Shown here: positions 1 to 8,658 of the stretch, piece after piece
How positions within the stretch are numbered: the stretch's first letter is position 1
How the letters are laid out: each line of letters begins with the position of its first letter
NCBI GenBank assembly: GCA_017308255.1
Contig: JAFKFN010000011.1
Location: forward strand, 49,986-113,985
DNA length: 64,000 bases
Direction: 5' to 3'
Origin: Altererythrobacter sp.
GTDB lineage: Bacteria > Pseudomonadota > Alphaproteobacteria > Sphingomonadales > Sphingomonadaceae
Notes under the pieces: generated by a model
Seen by the model: only the letters and a program-made list of their open reading frames with translations
Told to the model about the DNA's origin: nothing
Database searches by the model: none
Translations under genes and position numbers: made by a program

Positions 1-2
1 TC

Positions 3-884
3 TCCGAAAGCGGCGCCTGGGCCGGCCTGACCGCCGCCCGCATGGGTAGCCGCGAGCAGGCCGAGCAGCGCACTACCGAAGCGCTTGAAAAGATGGGCGT
101 GCACAACCTGGCCGAATTGCAGGCGCTGCCGGTGGAGAAGCTGTCCACCCTGCGCAATCAGGGCATCATCGTGGACGGCTGGATCGTGCCGGAAGATCTG
201 TCGAAGACGTTCGCCGAAGGGCGGCAGAACAAGGTCGACGTGCTGCTCGGATCGAACAGCAACGAAGGCGGCAGCTTTGGCGGCGGCGGGGGCCAGAAGA
301 CCACGGCGGAAAGCTGGAAGGCCGGCGCCGCGCAGCGCTGGCGCGATCTCGCCGAACTGGGCCTGGCCGCCTATCCGGCCACGACCGATGCCGAGGCGCA
401 GGCGTTCTCCACCCGGCCCTTCACCGACGGCATCGCCTGGTTCATGCGCCGCTATGCCGACGAGCAGGCGAAGATCGGCAAGGCGGCCTATCTCTATCAG
501 TTCACCCGGACCCCGGCCACCGCGCCGGGCAAGACCAACGGCGGCCCCAGCCACGCGGCTGAGCTGGCCTATGTCTTCGGCAACCTGGAAGCGCCGCGCG
601 AAGTGCCGGACAACAGCGATCCGGCTGTGGTTAGCAAGAGCCAGCCGGACATCAAGCTGGCCGACCAGATCATGACCTACTGGACCAACTTCGCCCGGAC
701 CGGCAACCCGAACGGGCCGGGCCTGCCGCAGTGGCCGCTGGCGAGCCAGTTGCCGCGTGGCCAGGCCATGCTGCTCGACGTCAACCCGGCGCCGGGCGTG
801 GCGATGACCCCGGCGCAAATGGCGCTCTACGATGCCATATTCGAGCGGGATGTCGCCAAGCCGATCGGGCTTGCCGCGAAGTAA
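3..884 (+). CDS. Type B carboxylesterase, C-terminal part (5' end outside window)
   Basis: The frame is already open at the left edge and begins S-E-S-G-A-W-A-G-L, the conserved segment that follows the nucleophile elbow in type B carboxylesterases, so the catalytic serine and oxyanion hole lie before the window. The catalytic acid is visible as Glu in GSNSNEGG (codon at 264) and the catalytic base as His in GPSHAAELAYVFGN (codon at 552). The C-terminal region around TYWTNFARTGNPNG is also typical. The enzyme would hydrolyse a carboxylic ester, probably in the periplasm given family and context, but the signal peptide is not visible. It is followed after 24 bases by a PQQ dehydrogenase on the same strand, suggesting that an ester is first cleaved and the released alcohol then oxidised. 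Substrate unknown. Confidence 0.85.
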   Translation, partial: SESGAWAGLTAARMGSREQAEQRTTEALEKMGVHNLAELQALPVEKLSTLRNQGIIVDGWIVPEDLSKTFAEGRQNKVDVLLGSNSNEGGSFGGGGGQKTTAESWKAGAAQRWRDLAELGLAAYPATTDAEAQAFSTRPFTDGIAWFMRRYADEQAKIGKAAYLYQFTRTPATAPGKTNGGPSHAAELAYVFGNLEAPREVPDNSDPAVVSKSQPDIKLADQIMTYWTNFARTGNPNGPGLPQWPLASQLPRGQAMLLDVNPAPGVAMTPAQMALYDAIFERDVAKPIGLAAK

Positions 885-908
885 GAGTGAGAAGCGAAGG
901 GGAGACGT

Positions 909-3041
909 ATGGGGCTGTCTGACACGGGGCGGCGCCGGCCGCTTCTCGCACTGGCCGCGGGCGTTGCTGCGCTGAGTGGGGGTGGCATCGCCTTCGCCCA
1001 GCAAGGCGGCGCTTCGGCCGCCGGCGATTTCGCCGTCCAGGCCGAGCAGGGGGGTGCGGCCTTTGCGCAGAACTGCGCGGGATGCCATGGCGCCGACCTC
1101 ACCTCCGGCCGGTTCGCGCCCAACCTGAAAGGGCCTGTCTTTCTCGCCAAGTGGGGCGGCCGGCCGCTGGCCGAACTTCATGCCTATTTCAGTTCCGCGA
1201 TGCCGCCGAACAACGCGGGAGGCCTGCCGGACGATACCTATGCCGCGATCGCCGCGTTCATCCTGAAGGAGAACGGCGGAACGGCGGGTCACGTCCTGAC
1301 GGCCGGCACGCTTGACGGCATCGCCCTGCCCGCCGCGCCGGCCGAGGCGCGCGAAGAGAGCGGCGTGGGCGGGCTATCCACCCGGCTCTATCCGCTGCCG
1401 CCCGGGCCGAAGCGGCCCGACCGCTTTGCCCGTTACACGCCCGTGACCGAAGCCATGCTGGACGACCCGGCGCCCGCGGACTGGCCTGCCTGGCGGCGCA
1501 GCCACCGGGGCCTGGGCTATTCCCCGCTGGACCAGATCAATACCCGCAATGTGGGCAAGCTGCGGGTCGCCTGGGCGCAATCGCTGCCGCCGGGCGTCAA
1601 CATGAACGAGCCGCTGGTGCGTGACGGCGTGCTCTACGTGTTCGGATTCGGCGACCAGGTATTCGCCTTCGACGCGGCCGACGGCACGATGCTGTGGCGC
1701 TATCAGAGAAAGCTGCCCGAAGGCGCCGCAGCCAATTCAAAGAAGACCATCGCCCTCTATGGCGACAAGCTCTACGCGGCGACTTCGGACAACCACATGG
1801 TGGCCCTGGACGCGCGCACCGGGCGCCTAGTGTGGGACGTGGTGCTGACCGACAAGCCGGGCATGCGCAATCCCGGCGGCCCGCTGGTGGCCGACGGCGT
1901 GGTGATGCAGGGCTTCGCCAACAATACCCCCGGCGGCGGCCTGATCGTCGCCGTCGATGCCGAGACGGGCAAGCCCCTTTGGAGCTTCGAGACGGTGGCC
2001 AAGCCCGGCCAGCCCGGCGGCGACACCTGGAACGGCCTGGCGGGCGAGCTGCGCAAGGGCGGATCGGTGTGGACATCCGGCAGCTATGATGCGGAGACCG
2101 GCCTGGCGCTGTGGGGCGTGGGCAATACCTACGACACCGCGCCGCTGCGCGATCTCAAGCCGGGGCTGAACAACGACGGGTTGTACACCGAAAGCACGCT
2201 GGCGTTCGAGCCGCGCACCGGCAAGCTGGTGTGGCATTACCAGCACCAGAAGAACGACCAGTACGACCTGGACTGGGTGTTCGACCGGGTGATCGGCACC
2301 CTGACGGTGGACGGCAAGCCGCAGCGGGTGGTGATCACCGGAGGCAAGAGCGGGCTGTTCGATGCGCTCGATGCCAGGACGGGCCGCTATATCAAGACGG
2401 TCGACATGGGCATCCAGGACTATATCGACCGGATCGATCCGGTGACCGGCGACAAGCACGTGAAGCCGGAAAAAGTCCCGGGGCGCGACAAGGGGCCGGT
2501 GTTCGTCTGCCCGCACGGCGGCGGCGGACGCAACTGGAGCCCGACATCCTACGTGCAGGCGACGCAGACCCTGTTCGTCAACGCGCGCGACGTGTGCATG
2601 GACATGGTGCCCGCCCCCGGCAACGCCTTCCTCACCACCGGCGTGAACATCCGCTACGCCGCCCCGCCCGACAGCGATGGCAATTTCGGCGTGCTCCAGG
2701 CGATCGACATGCGGAGCGGCAAGGTGAAATGGGAAGTGCGCCGCCGGCAGACCCCGGACATGGGCGTGCTCACCACCGCGGGCGGATTGCTGTTCACCGG
2801 CTGGATGGACCGTCAGTTCGTGGCCTATGACCAGGCCAGCGGCAAGGAGCTGTGGAGCAGCGGCGTGAGCGGCGTGCCCAACGCCTCCGCGATCACTTAC
2901 GCGGTGGACGGCAAGCAATACGTGGCGATGGTCACGGGCCACGGCAATCCGCTGTCGCTGGGCATCCCGGATGTGCTTCCCGAAACGCAGCTGCCGCCGG
3001 TGAACAGCTCCACGCTCTACGTGTTCGCGCTGCCTGATTGA
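909..3041 (+). CDS. PQQ-dependent dehydrogenase with N-terminal cytochrome c domain
   Basis: 710 residues. An N-terminal signal with an arginine-rich start (TGRRRP) and hydrophobic core ends near AFAQ, so the protein is periplasmic. Residues about 40-120 form a class I cytochrome c domain with one haem site (NCAGCHG). The rest is a quinoprotein beta-propeller: DWPAWRRSHRGLGYSPLDQI opens it, and tryptophan-docking-like repeats such as AADGTMLWRYQ, DARTGRLVWDV and RSGKVKWEV recur. Known members oxidise alcohols or aldehydes with PQQ and pass electrons to haem c. Here the haem domain is N-terminal, unlike quinohaemoprotein ethanol dehydrogenases where it is C-terminal. An AGGGGAGA ribosome site precedes the ATG. 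It probably forms an operon with the upstream esterase. Substrate cannot be told. Confidence 0.88.
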   Translation: MGLSDTGRRRPLLALAAGVAALSGGGIAFAQQGGASAAGDFAVQAEQGGAAFAQNCAGCHGADLTSGRFAPNLKGPVFLAKWGGRPLAELHAYFSSAMPPNNAGGLPDDTYAAIAAFILKENGGTAGHVLTAGTLDGIALPAAPAEAREESGVGGLSTRLYPLPPGPKRPDRFARYTPVTEAMLDDPAPADWPAWRRSHRGLGYSPLDQINTRNVGKLRVAWAQSLPPGVNMNEPLVRDGVLYVFGFGDQVFAFDAADGTMLWRYQRKLPEGAAANSKKTIALYGDKLYAATSDNHMVALDARTGRLVWDVVLTDKPGMRNPGGPLVADGVVMQGFANNTPGGGLIVAVDAETGKPLWSFETVAKPGQPGGDTWNGLAGELRKGGSVWTSGSYDAETGLALWGVGNTYDTAPLRDLKPGLNNDGLYTESTLAFEPRTGKLVWHYQHQKNDQYDLDWVFDRVIGTLTVDGKPQRVVITGGKSGLFDALDARTGRYIKTVDMGIQDYIDRIDPVTGDKHVKPEKVPGRDKGPVFVCPHGGGGRNWSPTSYVQATQTLFVNARDVCMDMVPAPGNAFLTTGVNIRYAAPPDSDGNFGVLQAIDMRSGKVKWEVRRRQTPDMGVLTTAGGLLFTGWMDRQFVAYDQASGKELWSSGVSGVPNASAITYAVDGKQYVAMVTGHGNPLSLGIPDVLPETQLPPVNSSTLYVFALPD

Positions 3042-3194
3042 GTGAAGCGGCGGGGAACGCCGTGCGGAGCTTGATCCCCTGCCTTTGGCGCGGCCGGAGG
3101 GCCGGGAGTGAGAGCGTGACTCACGCCGAGACGCGAGGGCAATAGAAGGGCGCTCGCAGAGGCGCGGGGGCGCGGAGGGCTTCTACCCCCTTAT

Positions 3195-3275
3195 CGTCAT
3201 CCCCGCGAACGCGGGGACCCAGGGCGATGGTGCGCCATGAGAGCCGACTGGGTTCCCGCGTTCGCGGGAATGACG
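3195..3275. repeat. Long imperfect inverted repeat between convergent genes
   Basis: Two 28-base arms (3195-3222 and 3248-3275) are reverse complements with two mismatches, each beginning CGTCATYCCCGCGAACGCGG. They can fold into a long hairpin with a 25-base loop. The element sits between the convergent PQQ dehydrogenase and DUF6644-like genes. It looks like a dispersed intergenic palindrome (REP/MITE-like). A second element of similar design but different sequence lies at 25473-25556, also between convergent genes. The remainder of the 343-base gap (3042-3384) holds only the terminator at 3334-3360. Confidence 0.8.
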
Positions 3276-3333
3276 AAGGAGAGGGCGTAAAGCTCCCTGG
3301 TCTCCGCGCCTCCGCGCCTCTGTCACCGCTCAC

Positions 3334-3360
3334 AAAAAAGGCCGCCCGGAGGCGGCCTTT
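3334..3360 (-). terminator. Rho-independent terminator for the DUF6644-like pair
   Basis: On the minus strand a 10-bp GC-rich stem (AAAGGCCGCC with GGCGGCCTTT) closes a short loop and is followed by a run of six T. It lies about 25 bases after the stop codon of the gene ending at 3385. On the plus strand the same hairpin is followed by TTTCCTGTTTT, so it may also act on the opposite transcript. Confidence 0.85.
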
Positions 3361-3384
3361 CCTGTTTTAGGGCGGGTTTCCCGC

Positions 3385-3894
3385 TCAGTAGTAGATGCCC
3401 AGGGTAAAGCCGATCAGGCGTCCGCAGAACACCACCCCCAGCCAGAACACCAGCGACAGCCACCCGGCGAGCTTGGCCGCGAAGGGGAACGTGGGATCCT
3501 TCTCCCAGTGCTCGACCGTCCGCCAGGTCGTCAGATGGAAGTACATCATGTTGAGGCCGGCCAGCGCGAGCAGGACCAGTTTCCACAGGAAGTACGGGTT
3601 GATCATGTAGCTGCTGGCCTTGCTGATCCAGAGCAGGCCGCCGGTGATGGCGGCGAGCGCGAAAGCACCCCAGGTCCAGGGCAGCGTGTCCTTCGCCAGC
3701 AGCGAGACCCGATGCCCCCTGCTGTGAAGGCCCACCAGGCGAAGATCGACGATGGCGATGGTACCGATCACGGTAACCAGCGCGATGACATGGATCGTCT
3801 CGATGGTCGGGAACATCCACGTCGATTCCGCGATCGTCGTGCCCAGCTTCGAGTACTCGATCCGCTCCCAGATGTTAGTTGGTTCAGGATACAT
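3385..3894 (-). CDS. Small polytopic membrane protein, DUF6644-like (second of pair)
   Basis: 169 residues from an ATG at 3894, chosen because a strong ribosome site (AGGGGG) lies just upstream and because the frame before it overlaps the preceding gene. Four hydrophobic helices are visible, around FPTIETIHVIALVTVIGTIA, the segment after DTLPWTWGAFALA, YFLWKLVLLALAGLNMMYF and LSLVFWLGVVFCGRLIGF. Histidines sit at helix ends (IETIHVI, MMYFHLT), as in small membrane cytochromes, but haem binding is only a guess. The preceding gene's stop is 14 bases away and that gene is a paralogue of similar design (shared CGRxI near the C-terminus). Family assignment is from memory of the pattern; function unknown. 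Confidence 0.72.
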   Translation of the reverse strand: MYPEPTNIWERIEYSKLGTTIAESTWMFPTIETIHVIALVTVIGTIAIVDLRLVGLHSRGHRVSLLAKDTLPWTWGAFALAAITGGLLWISKASSYMINPYFLWKLVLLALAGLNMMYFHLTTWRTVEHWEKDPTFPFAAKLAGWLSLVFWLGVVFCGRLIGFTLGIYY

Positions 3895-3908
3895 GGAAAC
3901 AGACCCCC

Positions 3909-4448
3909 TTAAGCCGGCGCGTAAGCGATCCAGCGGCCGCAGAAAATGATCGCGATCCACAGGATGACGAGGAAAAACGCAGCGGCCTTCGTTCCACCGC
4001 CGACCACTTCGCCCTGGACGCCGTTGGCACCGGCCGTCCGCCGGCTCAGGCTCTTGGTGAAGGCAAGCGAAGACACCACTGCCGTGACGACGAGGATCAT
4101 CTTGATCCAGAAGATCGCATTCAGCAGGTTACGCACCGTATCGCCGAACAGCATCGCGACGCCGGAGGCGATCACGAACAGCAGCGACCACCAAAGCACC
4201 TTGGTATAACGCCGCGAAGTTTCCGCGAGCGTGGCGTGCCCGGCAAAGCCGAAAATCCGCATATTGAGCATCAGCACCGCGGAAAACGAGCCCGCGATCG
4301 CCAGGATATGAATGATCTGCATGATCGGAATGGCCCAGAAATGGACCACCACCCACTGGGTGAGCGGCCATTCGGACATGCCCAATGCAAAATCGGCTAG
4401 CCACGTCGAGCGTAGCCACTCTGTGATATTATATAAAAAATCGCCCAT
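3909..4448 (-). CDS. Small polytopic membrane protein, DUF6644-like (first of pair)
   Basis: 179 residues from an ATG at 4448; the frame continues upstream for 22 codons without a better start. It has about four membrane helices: one around VVHFWAIPIMQIIHILAIAG, one over the KVLWWSLLFVIASGVAMLF region, one over FWIKMILVVTAVVSSLAF, and a C-terminal one ending IFCGRWIAYAPA. Conserved-looking histidines (VVHFW, IIHIL) fall at or in the first helix. With the next gene it makes a two-gene operon. A 38-base motif shared with a TonB-receptor promoter lies 108 bases upstream (4556-4593). Such pairs are found beside PQQ dehydrogenases and DUF6152 genes, so a role in electron transfer or anchoring is possible but unproven. 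Confidence 0.72.
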   Translation of the reverse strand: MGDFLYNITEWLRSTWLADFALGMSEWPLTQWVVVHFWAIPIMQIIHILAIAGSFSAVLMLNMRIFGFAGHATLAETSRRYTKVLWWSLLFVIASGVAMLFGDTVRNLLNAIFWIKMILVVTAVVSSLAFTKSLSRRTAGANGVQGEVVGGGTKAAAFFLVILWIAIIFCGRWIAYAPA

Positions 4449-4555
4449 CAGAGAACTCTCTTTCCCTGCACCAAGCCCATAAGACCCACGCCCCCCGCAA
4501 CGGACACGCGGCACTCCCTCAACCGACCCATGCGGATCGTGCGCCCTGCTGCCGA

Positions 4556-4593
4556 GTTAATTACGGTAACGGGGGCAGTTACACCGAGTTACA
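4556..4593. promoter_or_regulatory. Shared 38-bp promoter motif, copy A
   Basis: The element starts GTTAATTACGGTAA and continues with GC-rich sequence and two GTTACA repeats. The first 14 bases are identical to those of the element before the TonB receptor at 14431-14468, and both copies are 38 bases long with GTTACA at the end. It lies between the minus-strand DUF6644-like pair and the plus-strand PQQ dehydrogenase. It is nearer the former (108 bases from its start) than the latter (300 bases). The GTTACA repeats suggest a dimeric or tandem-binding regulator. The rest of the 444-base gap holds the direct repeats at 4725-4761 and nothing else I can name. Confidence 0.6.
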
Positions 4594-4724
4594 CACCGCC
4601 AAGAGCCTATCAGCGGCCCATGCGCGTTGACGCAACGCAAATCGGGTAGCGTCCAGAACGGTTCAAGCCAATCGCGTCAAGCCCTTTGTTGACTAGGTCC
4701 AGCGAAGCCGCGCCGCAAAAAGCC

Positions 4725-4761
4725 CACTGCGACATTTGGATGAAACACTGCGACAATTGGA
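4725..4761 (+). promoter_or_regulatory. Two in-phase 16-bp direct repeats upstream of PQQ dehydrogenase
   Basis: CACTGCGACATTTGGA (4725-4740) and CACTGCGACAATTGGA (4746-4761) differ at one base and are spaced exactly 21 bases apart, two helical turns. This arrangement is typical of tandem activator sites on one face of the DNA. They lie 132 bases before the ATG of the PQQ dehydrogenase at 4893, and no regulator gene for them is apparent nearby. Confidence 0.55.
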
Positions 4762-4892
4762 CACAAGTCCGCGGGAAAATGTGACTGTCTGGGCATTGTC
4801 AAAAGGAAGGCCCCGGCTTAGGACATAATCAACGAGCAAGGCCGGCCAGGGATCGATCGGCCGAGGCGAATATACGGCAGGGAGGACGAAAT

Positions 4893-6836
4893 ATGCGAGT
4901 CGCTGGGAGCCTCGGGCTCGCGACAACGTTGCTGTCCGCGGCCGGCGCCGCGGCGATCGCTCAAGCCGCGTTTGCCCAGGAAAGAATCCCCGATGGCGAT
5001 TGGCTGACGATCAACCGCGATCTCGCCTCCACCCGCTTCTCGCCGCTTGCCGATATCAATCGCGGCAACGTCACCCAGCTCAAGGAAGCGTGGACCTATA
5101 CCCTGCGCTCCACCAATACCGCCGTGCCGATCGTCATCGACGGCACGATGTACATGCCCGCGGGCAGCCGCGTGGTGGCGCTGGATGCCGACACCGGGCA
5201 GGAAAAGTGGGCCTATTCCCTTCCCGCTCCGGCACCCGCCGCCGGCGGCCAGGGCGGACAGGGCGGCCCGCCGCCCAGCTTCTCGACCCGCGGCGTGGGC
5301 TACTGGCCGGGCGATTCGGCCACGCCGGCGCGCATCCTGGTGATGTCGGGCAGCAACATGATCGCGCTTGACGCCGCGACGGGCCAGCCTTCGGCCGGCT
5401 TCGGCACCGGCGGCAAGATCGACGTGGGCGTATCCTACGGCGGATCGGTGACGGTGGCGCAGGACGTGGCGATCATCGGCGCCGCGACGCTGGAAAACCC
5501 GATAGGCGTGCCGGGCAACCCGCGCGCCTTCGACGTGCGCACCGGCCGCAAGCTGTGGGAATTCCAGACGGTGCCGCAAGCCGGCGAGCGCTACAACGAA
5601 ACCTGGGGCAACGGCTGGAAGGGCCGTTCCGGCACCAACATGTGGGCGTTCTCCGCCCCGGTGGACGTGCAGCGCGGGATCGTGGTGCTTCCGCTCGGCT
5701 CGCCCTCCCCCAATTATTGGGGCGGCGAGCGGCCGGGCGACAACCTCTACGGCAACTCGCTGGTGGCGGTGGACCTGCACACCGGCGCGTACAAATGGCA
5801 CTTCCAGACGGTGCACCATGACATCTGGGACGTCGACCAGGCGACCGCCGGCGCGATGATCGACATCGGCAAGGGTGCGAATCGGCGGCCGATCATCGTT
5901 TCGGCCAACAAGAGCAGCCTGGTCTTCGAAATCGACCGCGAGACCGGCGAACCCTATCTGCCTGTGGAAGAGCGGCCGGTGCCGGTCGGCGACGTGCCGG
6001 GCGAATACTACAGCCCGACGCAGCCCTTCCCGGTCAACACCCCGCCGCTGAGCCGGGTGAGCCTGACGTACGACGATATCGTCGATGCCGAGGACACCAC
6101 GCCGGAACACGCGCAGGCCTGCCGCGCGATGTGGGACAAGTACGGCGGGTTCAACAATTACGGCCCGTACACGCCGTTCATGTATCACGCCGCGGGCGCG
6201 CCGGTGCGCTCCACCATCCAGCTGCCCGGCGGCACCGGAGGCGTGAACTGGGGCGGCCCGGCGGCCGACCCGACGACCGGCCTGGTCTATTTCAACGCGC
6301 AGGACACCTCGCTGATCGGCTGGGTGGAGCGCCGGGAAGGCACCGAAAGCTACAGCTTCGATGCCAACGACACCGATCAGCCCTATGACCGCGCGAGCGT
6401 GGACGGGAAGGGCCCGTTCTTCTCGTTCAGCGCGCCGCTGTCGGGCAAGTATGATGCCAACGGCCGGGCGCAGGGACCGCAGGCCCCGTGCTACAAGCCG
6501 CCGTGGGGCGAACTGGTGGCCGTGGACGCGCATGACGGGGCCATCAAATGGTCCGTGCCGCTGGGCGTCATGGACGAATTGCCCGAGGGCAAGCGCCTGG
6601 TCGGCAACTCCGGCAGCGCCGGCCCGACCGTAACCGCTGGCGGGCTGGTGTTCGTCGGCGCAACCAACGACAGGCGCTTCCGCGCCTTCGACGCCGAGAC
6701 CGGCCGCCAGCTTTGGGAAGCGGCCCTTCGCGGCAACGCCAATGCCAATCCGATGACCTATCGGGGCCGCAACGGCACGCAATATGTCGCCATCAATGCT
6801 GGTGGCACTATCGTCAGCTATTCGCTATCCCGCTGA
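4893..6836 (+). CDS. PQQ-dependent dehydrogenase (single-domain quinoprotein)
   Basis: 647 residues with a signal peptide cleaved near QAAFAQ. The whole mature part is a PQQ beta-propeller: it opens DGDWLTINRDLASTRFSPL and carries docking motifs such as DADTGQEKWAY, VRTGRKLWEFQ, LHTGAYKWHFQ and DAETGRQLWEA. There is no CxxCH, so electrons must go to a separate cytochrome, possibly the haem domain of the fused enzyme at 909-3041. Known relatives oxidise sugars or alcohols in the periplasm. A GGGAGGA ribosome site precedes the ATG. It starts a three-gene run with two exported small proteins (6867 and 7792), and tandem repeats at 4725-4761 probably control it. Exact substrate cannot be read from sequence. 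Confidence 0.9.
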   Translation: MRVAGSLGLATTLLSAAGAAAIAQAAFAQERIPDGDWLTINRDLASTRFSPLADINRGNVTQLKEAWTYTLRSTNTAVPIVIDGTMYMPAGSRVVALDADTGQEKWAYSLPAPAPAAGGQGGQGGPPPSFSTRGVGYWPGDSATPARILVMSGSNMIALDAATGQPSAGFGTGGKIDVGVSYGGSVTVAQDVAIIGAATLENPIGVPGNPRAFDVRTGRKLWEFQTVPQAGERYNETWGNGWKGRSGTNMWAFSAPVDVQRGIVVLPLGSPSPNYWGGERPGDNLYGNSLVAVDLHTGAYKWHFQTVHHDIWDVDQATAGAMIDIGKGANRRPIIVSANKSSLVFEIDRETGEPYLPVEERPVPVGDVPGEYYSPTQPFPVNTPPLSRVSLTYDDIVDAEDTTPEHAQACRAMWDKYGGFNNYGPYTPFMYHAAGAPVRSTIQLPGGTGGVNWGGPAADPTTGLVYFNAQDTSLIGWVERREGTESYSFDANDTDQPYDRASVDGKGPFFSFSAPLSGKYDANGRAQGPQAPCYKPPWGELVAVDAHDGAIKWSVPLGVMDELPEGKRLVGNSGSAGPTVTAGGLVFVGATNDRRFRAFDAETGRQLWEAALRGNANANPMTYRGRNGTQYVAINAGGTIVSYSLSR

Positions 6837-6866
6837 GGGATTCCAACAGAGAGAGGTAGTTGGGGG

Positions 6867-7745
6867 ATGAAAAAGTTTTCCATTCTGGCAGCCACGGCGG
6901 CGGCCTTCATCATGGCGGGAAGTGGTGCCGCCCTGGCACAGACCACGCAGCCCGCCACGATCGACGGCCACCCGAACCTGAACGGCATCTGGCAGACCAT
7001 GAGCCGTGCCAATGACAATCTGGAGCCGCATTCGGCCTCTCCGGCGCCGCTCAAGATCGTCGACCGTGAATTCGGCGTGCTCGGCGCGACCCCGGCCGGC
7101 CTCGGCGTCGTCGAAGGCGGCAAGATCCCCTACAAGCCGGAAGCGCTGGCGCGCCTCAACGAGAACCGCCAGCACCTCGTCAAGTACGATCCGGAAGCGG
7201 CCTGCTATCTGCCGGGCATCCCGCGCGCCACTTACCTGCCTTATCCGTTCCAGATCATCCAGGGCGGTGGCGGCGACGACATGCTGATGGTGTATGAATA
7301 CGCCAATGCCAACCGCGTGGTCGAAATGCGCGACGTGGACATCCCGCCGATCGATACCTGGATGGGCACGTCCTACGGCCAGTGGGAAGGCGATACGCTG
7401 GTCGTCACCACGCTGGCGCAGAGCCCCGGCGAATACAAGGCGCCGCGCGGCGTAATGCTGGAAGGCGTGACCTGGCTGGACCGGACGGGCAACTACCTGA
7501 CCAACAGCTCCACCGTGGTCGAGCGCTTCAAGAAGATCGACAACGATCATCTGCAGTACACGGCGACGATCACGGACCCCGAGCTCTATACCAAGCCGTG
7601 GACTATCTCGATGGTGCTTTATCGCCACGTCGAACCCAACGCGCAGCTTCTTGAGTTCCGTTGCGTGCCATTCAGCGAAATGATGCTATATGGTGACCTT
7701 CTGGAGGAGAGCCCGGCGGGTTCGGGTGCCGAAGCCGCCAAGTGA
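6867..7745 (+). CDS. Exported protein of PQQ dehydrogenase cluster, unknown function
   Basis: 292 residues with a clear signal peptide ending near AALAQ. The mature N-terminus TIDGHPNLNGIWQTM resembles the 'PDLNGIW' opening of a group of exported proteins that occur next to quinoproteins and DUF6152 proteins in soil bacteria. Middle motifs include ACYLPGIPRATYLPYPFQII, WMGTSYGQWEGDTLVVTT and TDPELYTKPWTISM. No cofactor site or membrane anchor is visible beyond two cysteines (in AACYLPG and RCVPFSE) that might pair. It lies 30 bases after the dehydrogenase stop and 46 bases before the DUF6152 gene, so all three are probably co-transcribed. It may bind substrate or assist the dehydrogenase; that is inference only. 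Confidence 0.75.
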   Translation: MKKFSILAATAAAFIMAGSGAALAQTTQPATIDGHPNLNGIWQTMSRANDNLEPHSASPAPLKIVDREFGVLGATPAGLGVVEGGKIPYKPEALARLNENRQHLVKYDPEAACYLPGIPRATYLPYPFQIIQGGGGDDMLMVYEYANANRVVEMRDVDIPPIDTWMGTSYGQWEGDTLVVTTLAQSPGEYKAPRGVMLEGVTWLDRTGNYLTNSSTVVERFKKIDNDHLQYTATITDPELYTKPWTISMVLYRHVEPNAQLLEFRCVPFSEMMLYGDLLEESPAGSGAEAAK

Positions 7746-7791
7746 TGAAACTATTGTGACCCGCATTCGAGAAGTTGAGGAGTAACTTGCC

Positions 7792-8208
7792 ATGCATTTG
7801 AAGAAGTGGACTGCCGGCGCGATCGGTGCTGTCCTGGCGGTGGCCACCGCGGGCACCGCTCTCGCCCACCACTCGTTCGCCACCGAATTCGACCGCAACA
7901 AGCCGGTCCGCCTCGAAGGCAAGGTGGTGAAGTTCGAGTGGGTCAACCCGCACTCGTGGATTCACCTGAAGACTGCCGACGGCACCGTGTGGCGCGTCGA
8001 AGGCGGCGCCCCCAGCGCGCTGCTTCGCCGCGGTTGGAACAGGAACTCGCTGCCGGCGGGCACCGACATCATCGTCGACGCCTTCCGCGCTCGCGACGGT
8101 GACACCCGCGCCTCGGCGGCGGAAATCCGCTTCCCGAACGGCCGCGAGCTGTCGCTCGGCAACCCGACCACCGAAGCGGTGGCTGCGGCGGCCAAGCGCG
8201 GCAACTAA
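7792..8208 (+). CDS. DUF6152 family exported protein
   Basis: 138 residues; signal peptide cleaved after GTALA, leaving a mature start HHSFATEFDRNKPVRLEGKV followed by WVNPHSWIHLK. This HHSFA...F...NPH pattern is the hallmark of DUF6152 proteins, small beta-rich periplasmic proteins of unknown role. The amino-terminal His-His could bind a metal such as copper, but this is inference. It is the last gene of the run begun by the PQQ dehydrogenase at 4893 and is followed by a strong terminator at 8247-8276. Confidence 0.85.
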   Translation: MHLKKWTAGAIGAVLAVATAGTALAHHSFATEFDRNKPVRLEGKVVKFEWVNPHSWIHLKTADGTVWRVEGGAPSALLRRGWNRNSLPAGTDIIVDAFRARDGDTRASAAEIRFPNGRELSLGNPTTEAVAAAAKRGN

Positions 8209-8246
8209 GCCGGACGGCTCTCCGCCCCAGGCGGAGCCAAGAAACG

Positions 8247-8276
8247 GGCCCGCGACGGATCGTCGCGGGCCTTTTT
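8247..8276 (+). terminator. Rho-independent terminator of the PQQ cluster
   Basis: A perfect 11-bp stem (GGCCCGCGACG with CGTCGCGGGCC) closes a 3-base loop and is followed by five T. It lies 38 bases after the DUF6152 stop and ends the operon. Confidence 0.92.
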
Positions 8277-8325
8277 CATGCCCGAAGCTTTCATGCCAAA
8301 GGCCTTTGCTTCCGCGCCGGGCGAG

Positions 8326-8658
8326 CTACAGGCCCTGCGCCGCGCGGGGACCGAAGAGGATGATCGCCGCGCCGCCAAGGCACACCGCAGCGCCGATCAA
8401 GTCCCAACGATCCGGCCGGGCGCCTTCGACCAGCCACAGCCACATGATCGCCGACACGATATAGACGCCGCCATAGGCCGCATAGGCCCGGCCAGCGTGG
8501 TCAGCCTCGACAAGCGTCAGCAAGTAGGCGAACAGGGCCAGCGCGGCCATGCCGGGCGCTATCCACCAGATCGAACGGCCCATGCGCAGCCAGGCCCAGA
8601 AGGCGAAGCATCCGGCGATCTCGGCAAGCGCCGCTCCAATATAGGCCAAGGCGGACAT
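8326..8658 (-). CDS. ynfA: YnfA/UPF0060 family membrane protein
   Basis: 110 residues with four predicted membrane helices and the family signature: [20 protein letters not shown] near the start, [20 protein letters not shown] in the middle and [20 protein letters not shown] at the end. The length is that of YnfA. The family is related in fold to small multidrug resistance transporters, and its physiological role is not settled. It is divergent from the response regulator at 8790. Confidence 0.93.
   Translation of the reverse strand: MSALAYIGAALAEIAGCFAFWAWLRMGRSIWWIAPGMAALALFAYLLTLVEADHAGRAYAAYGGVYIVSAIMWLWLVEGARPDRWDLIGAAVCLGGAAIILFGPRAAQGL

Noticed and set aside
4818-6782. 654-codon open frame on the minus strand opposite the PQQ dehydrogenase
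   Set aside because: It is the antisense of a clear quinoprotein; the translated product is His/Arg/Ala-rich without domains, typical of shadow frames in GC-rich DNA.
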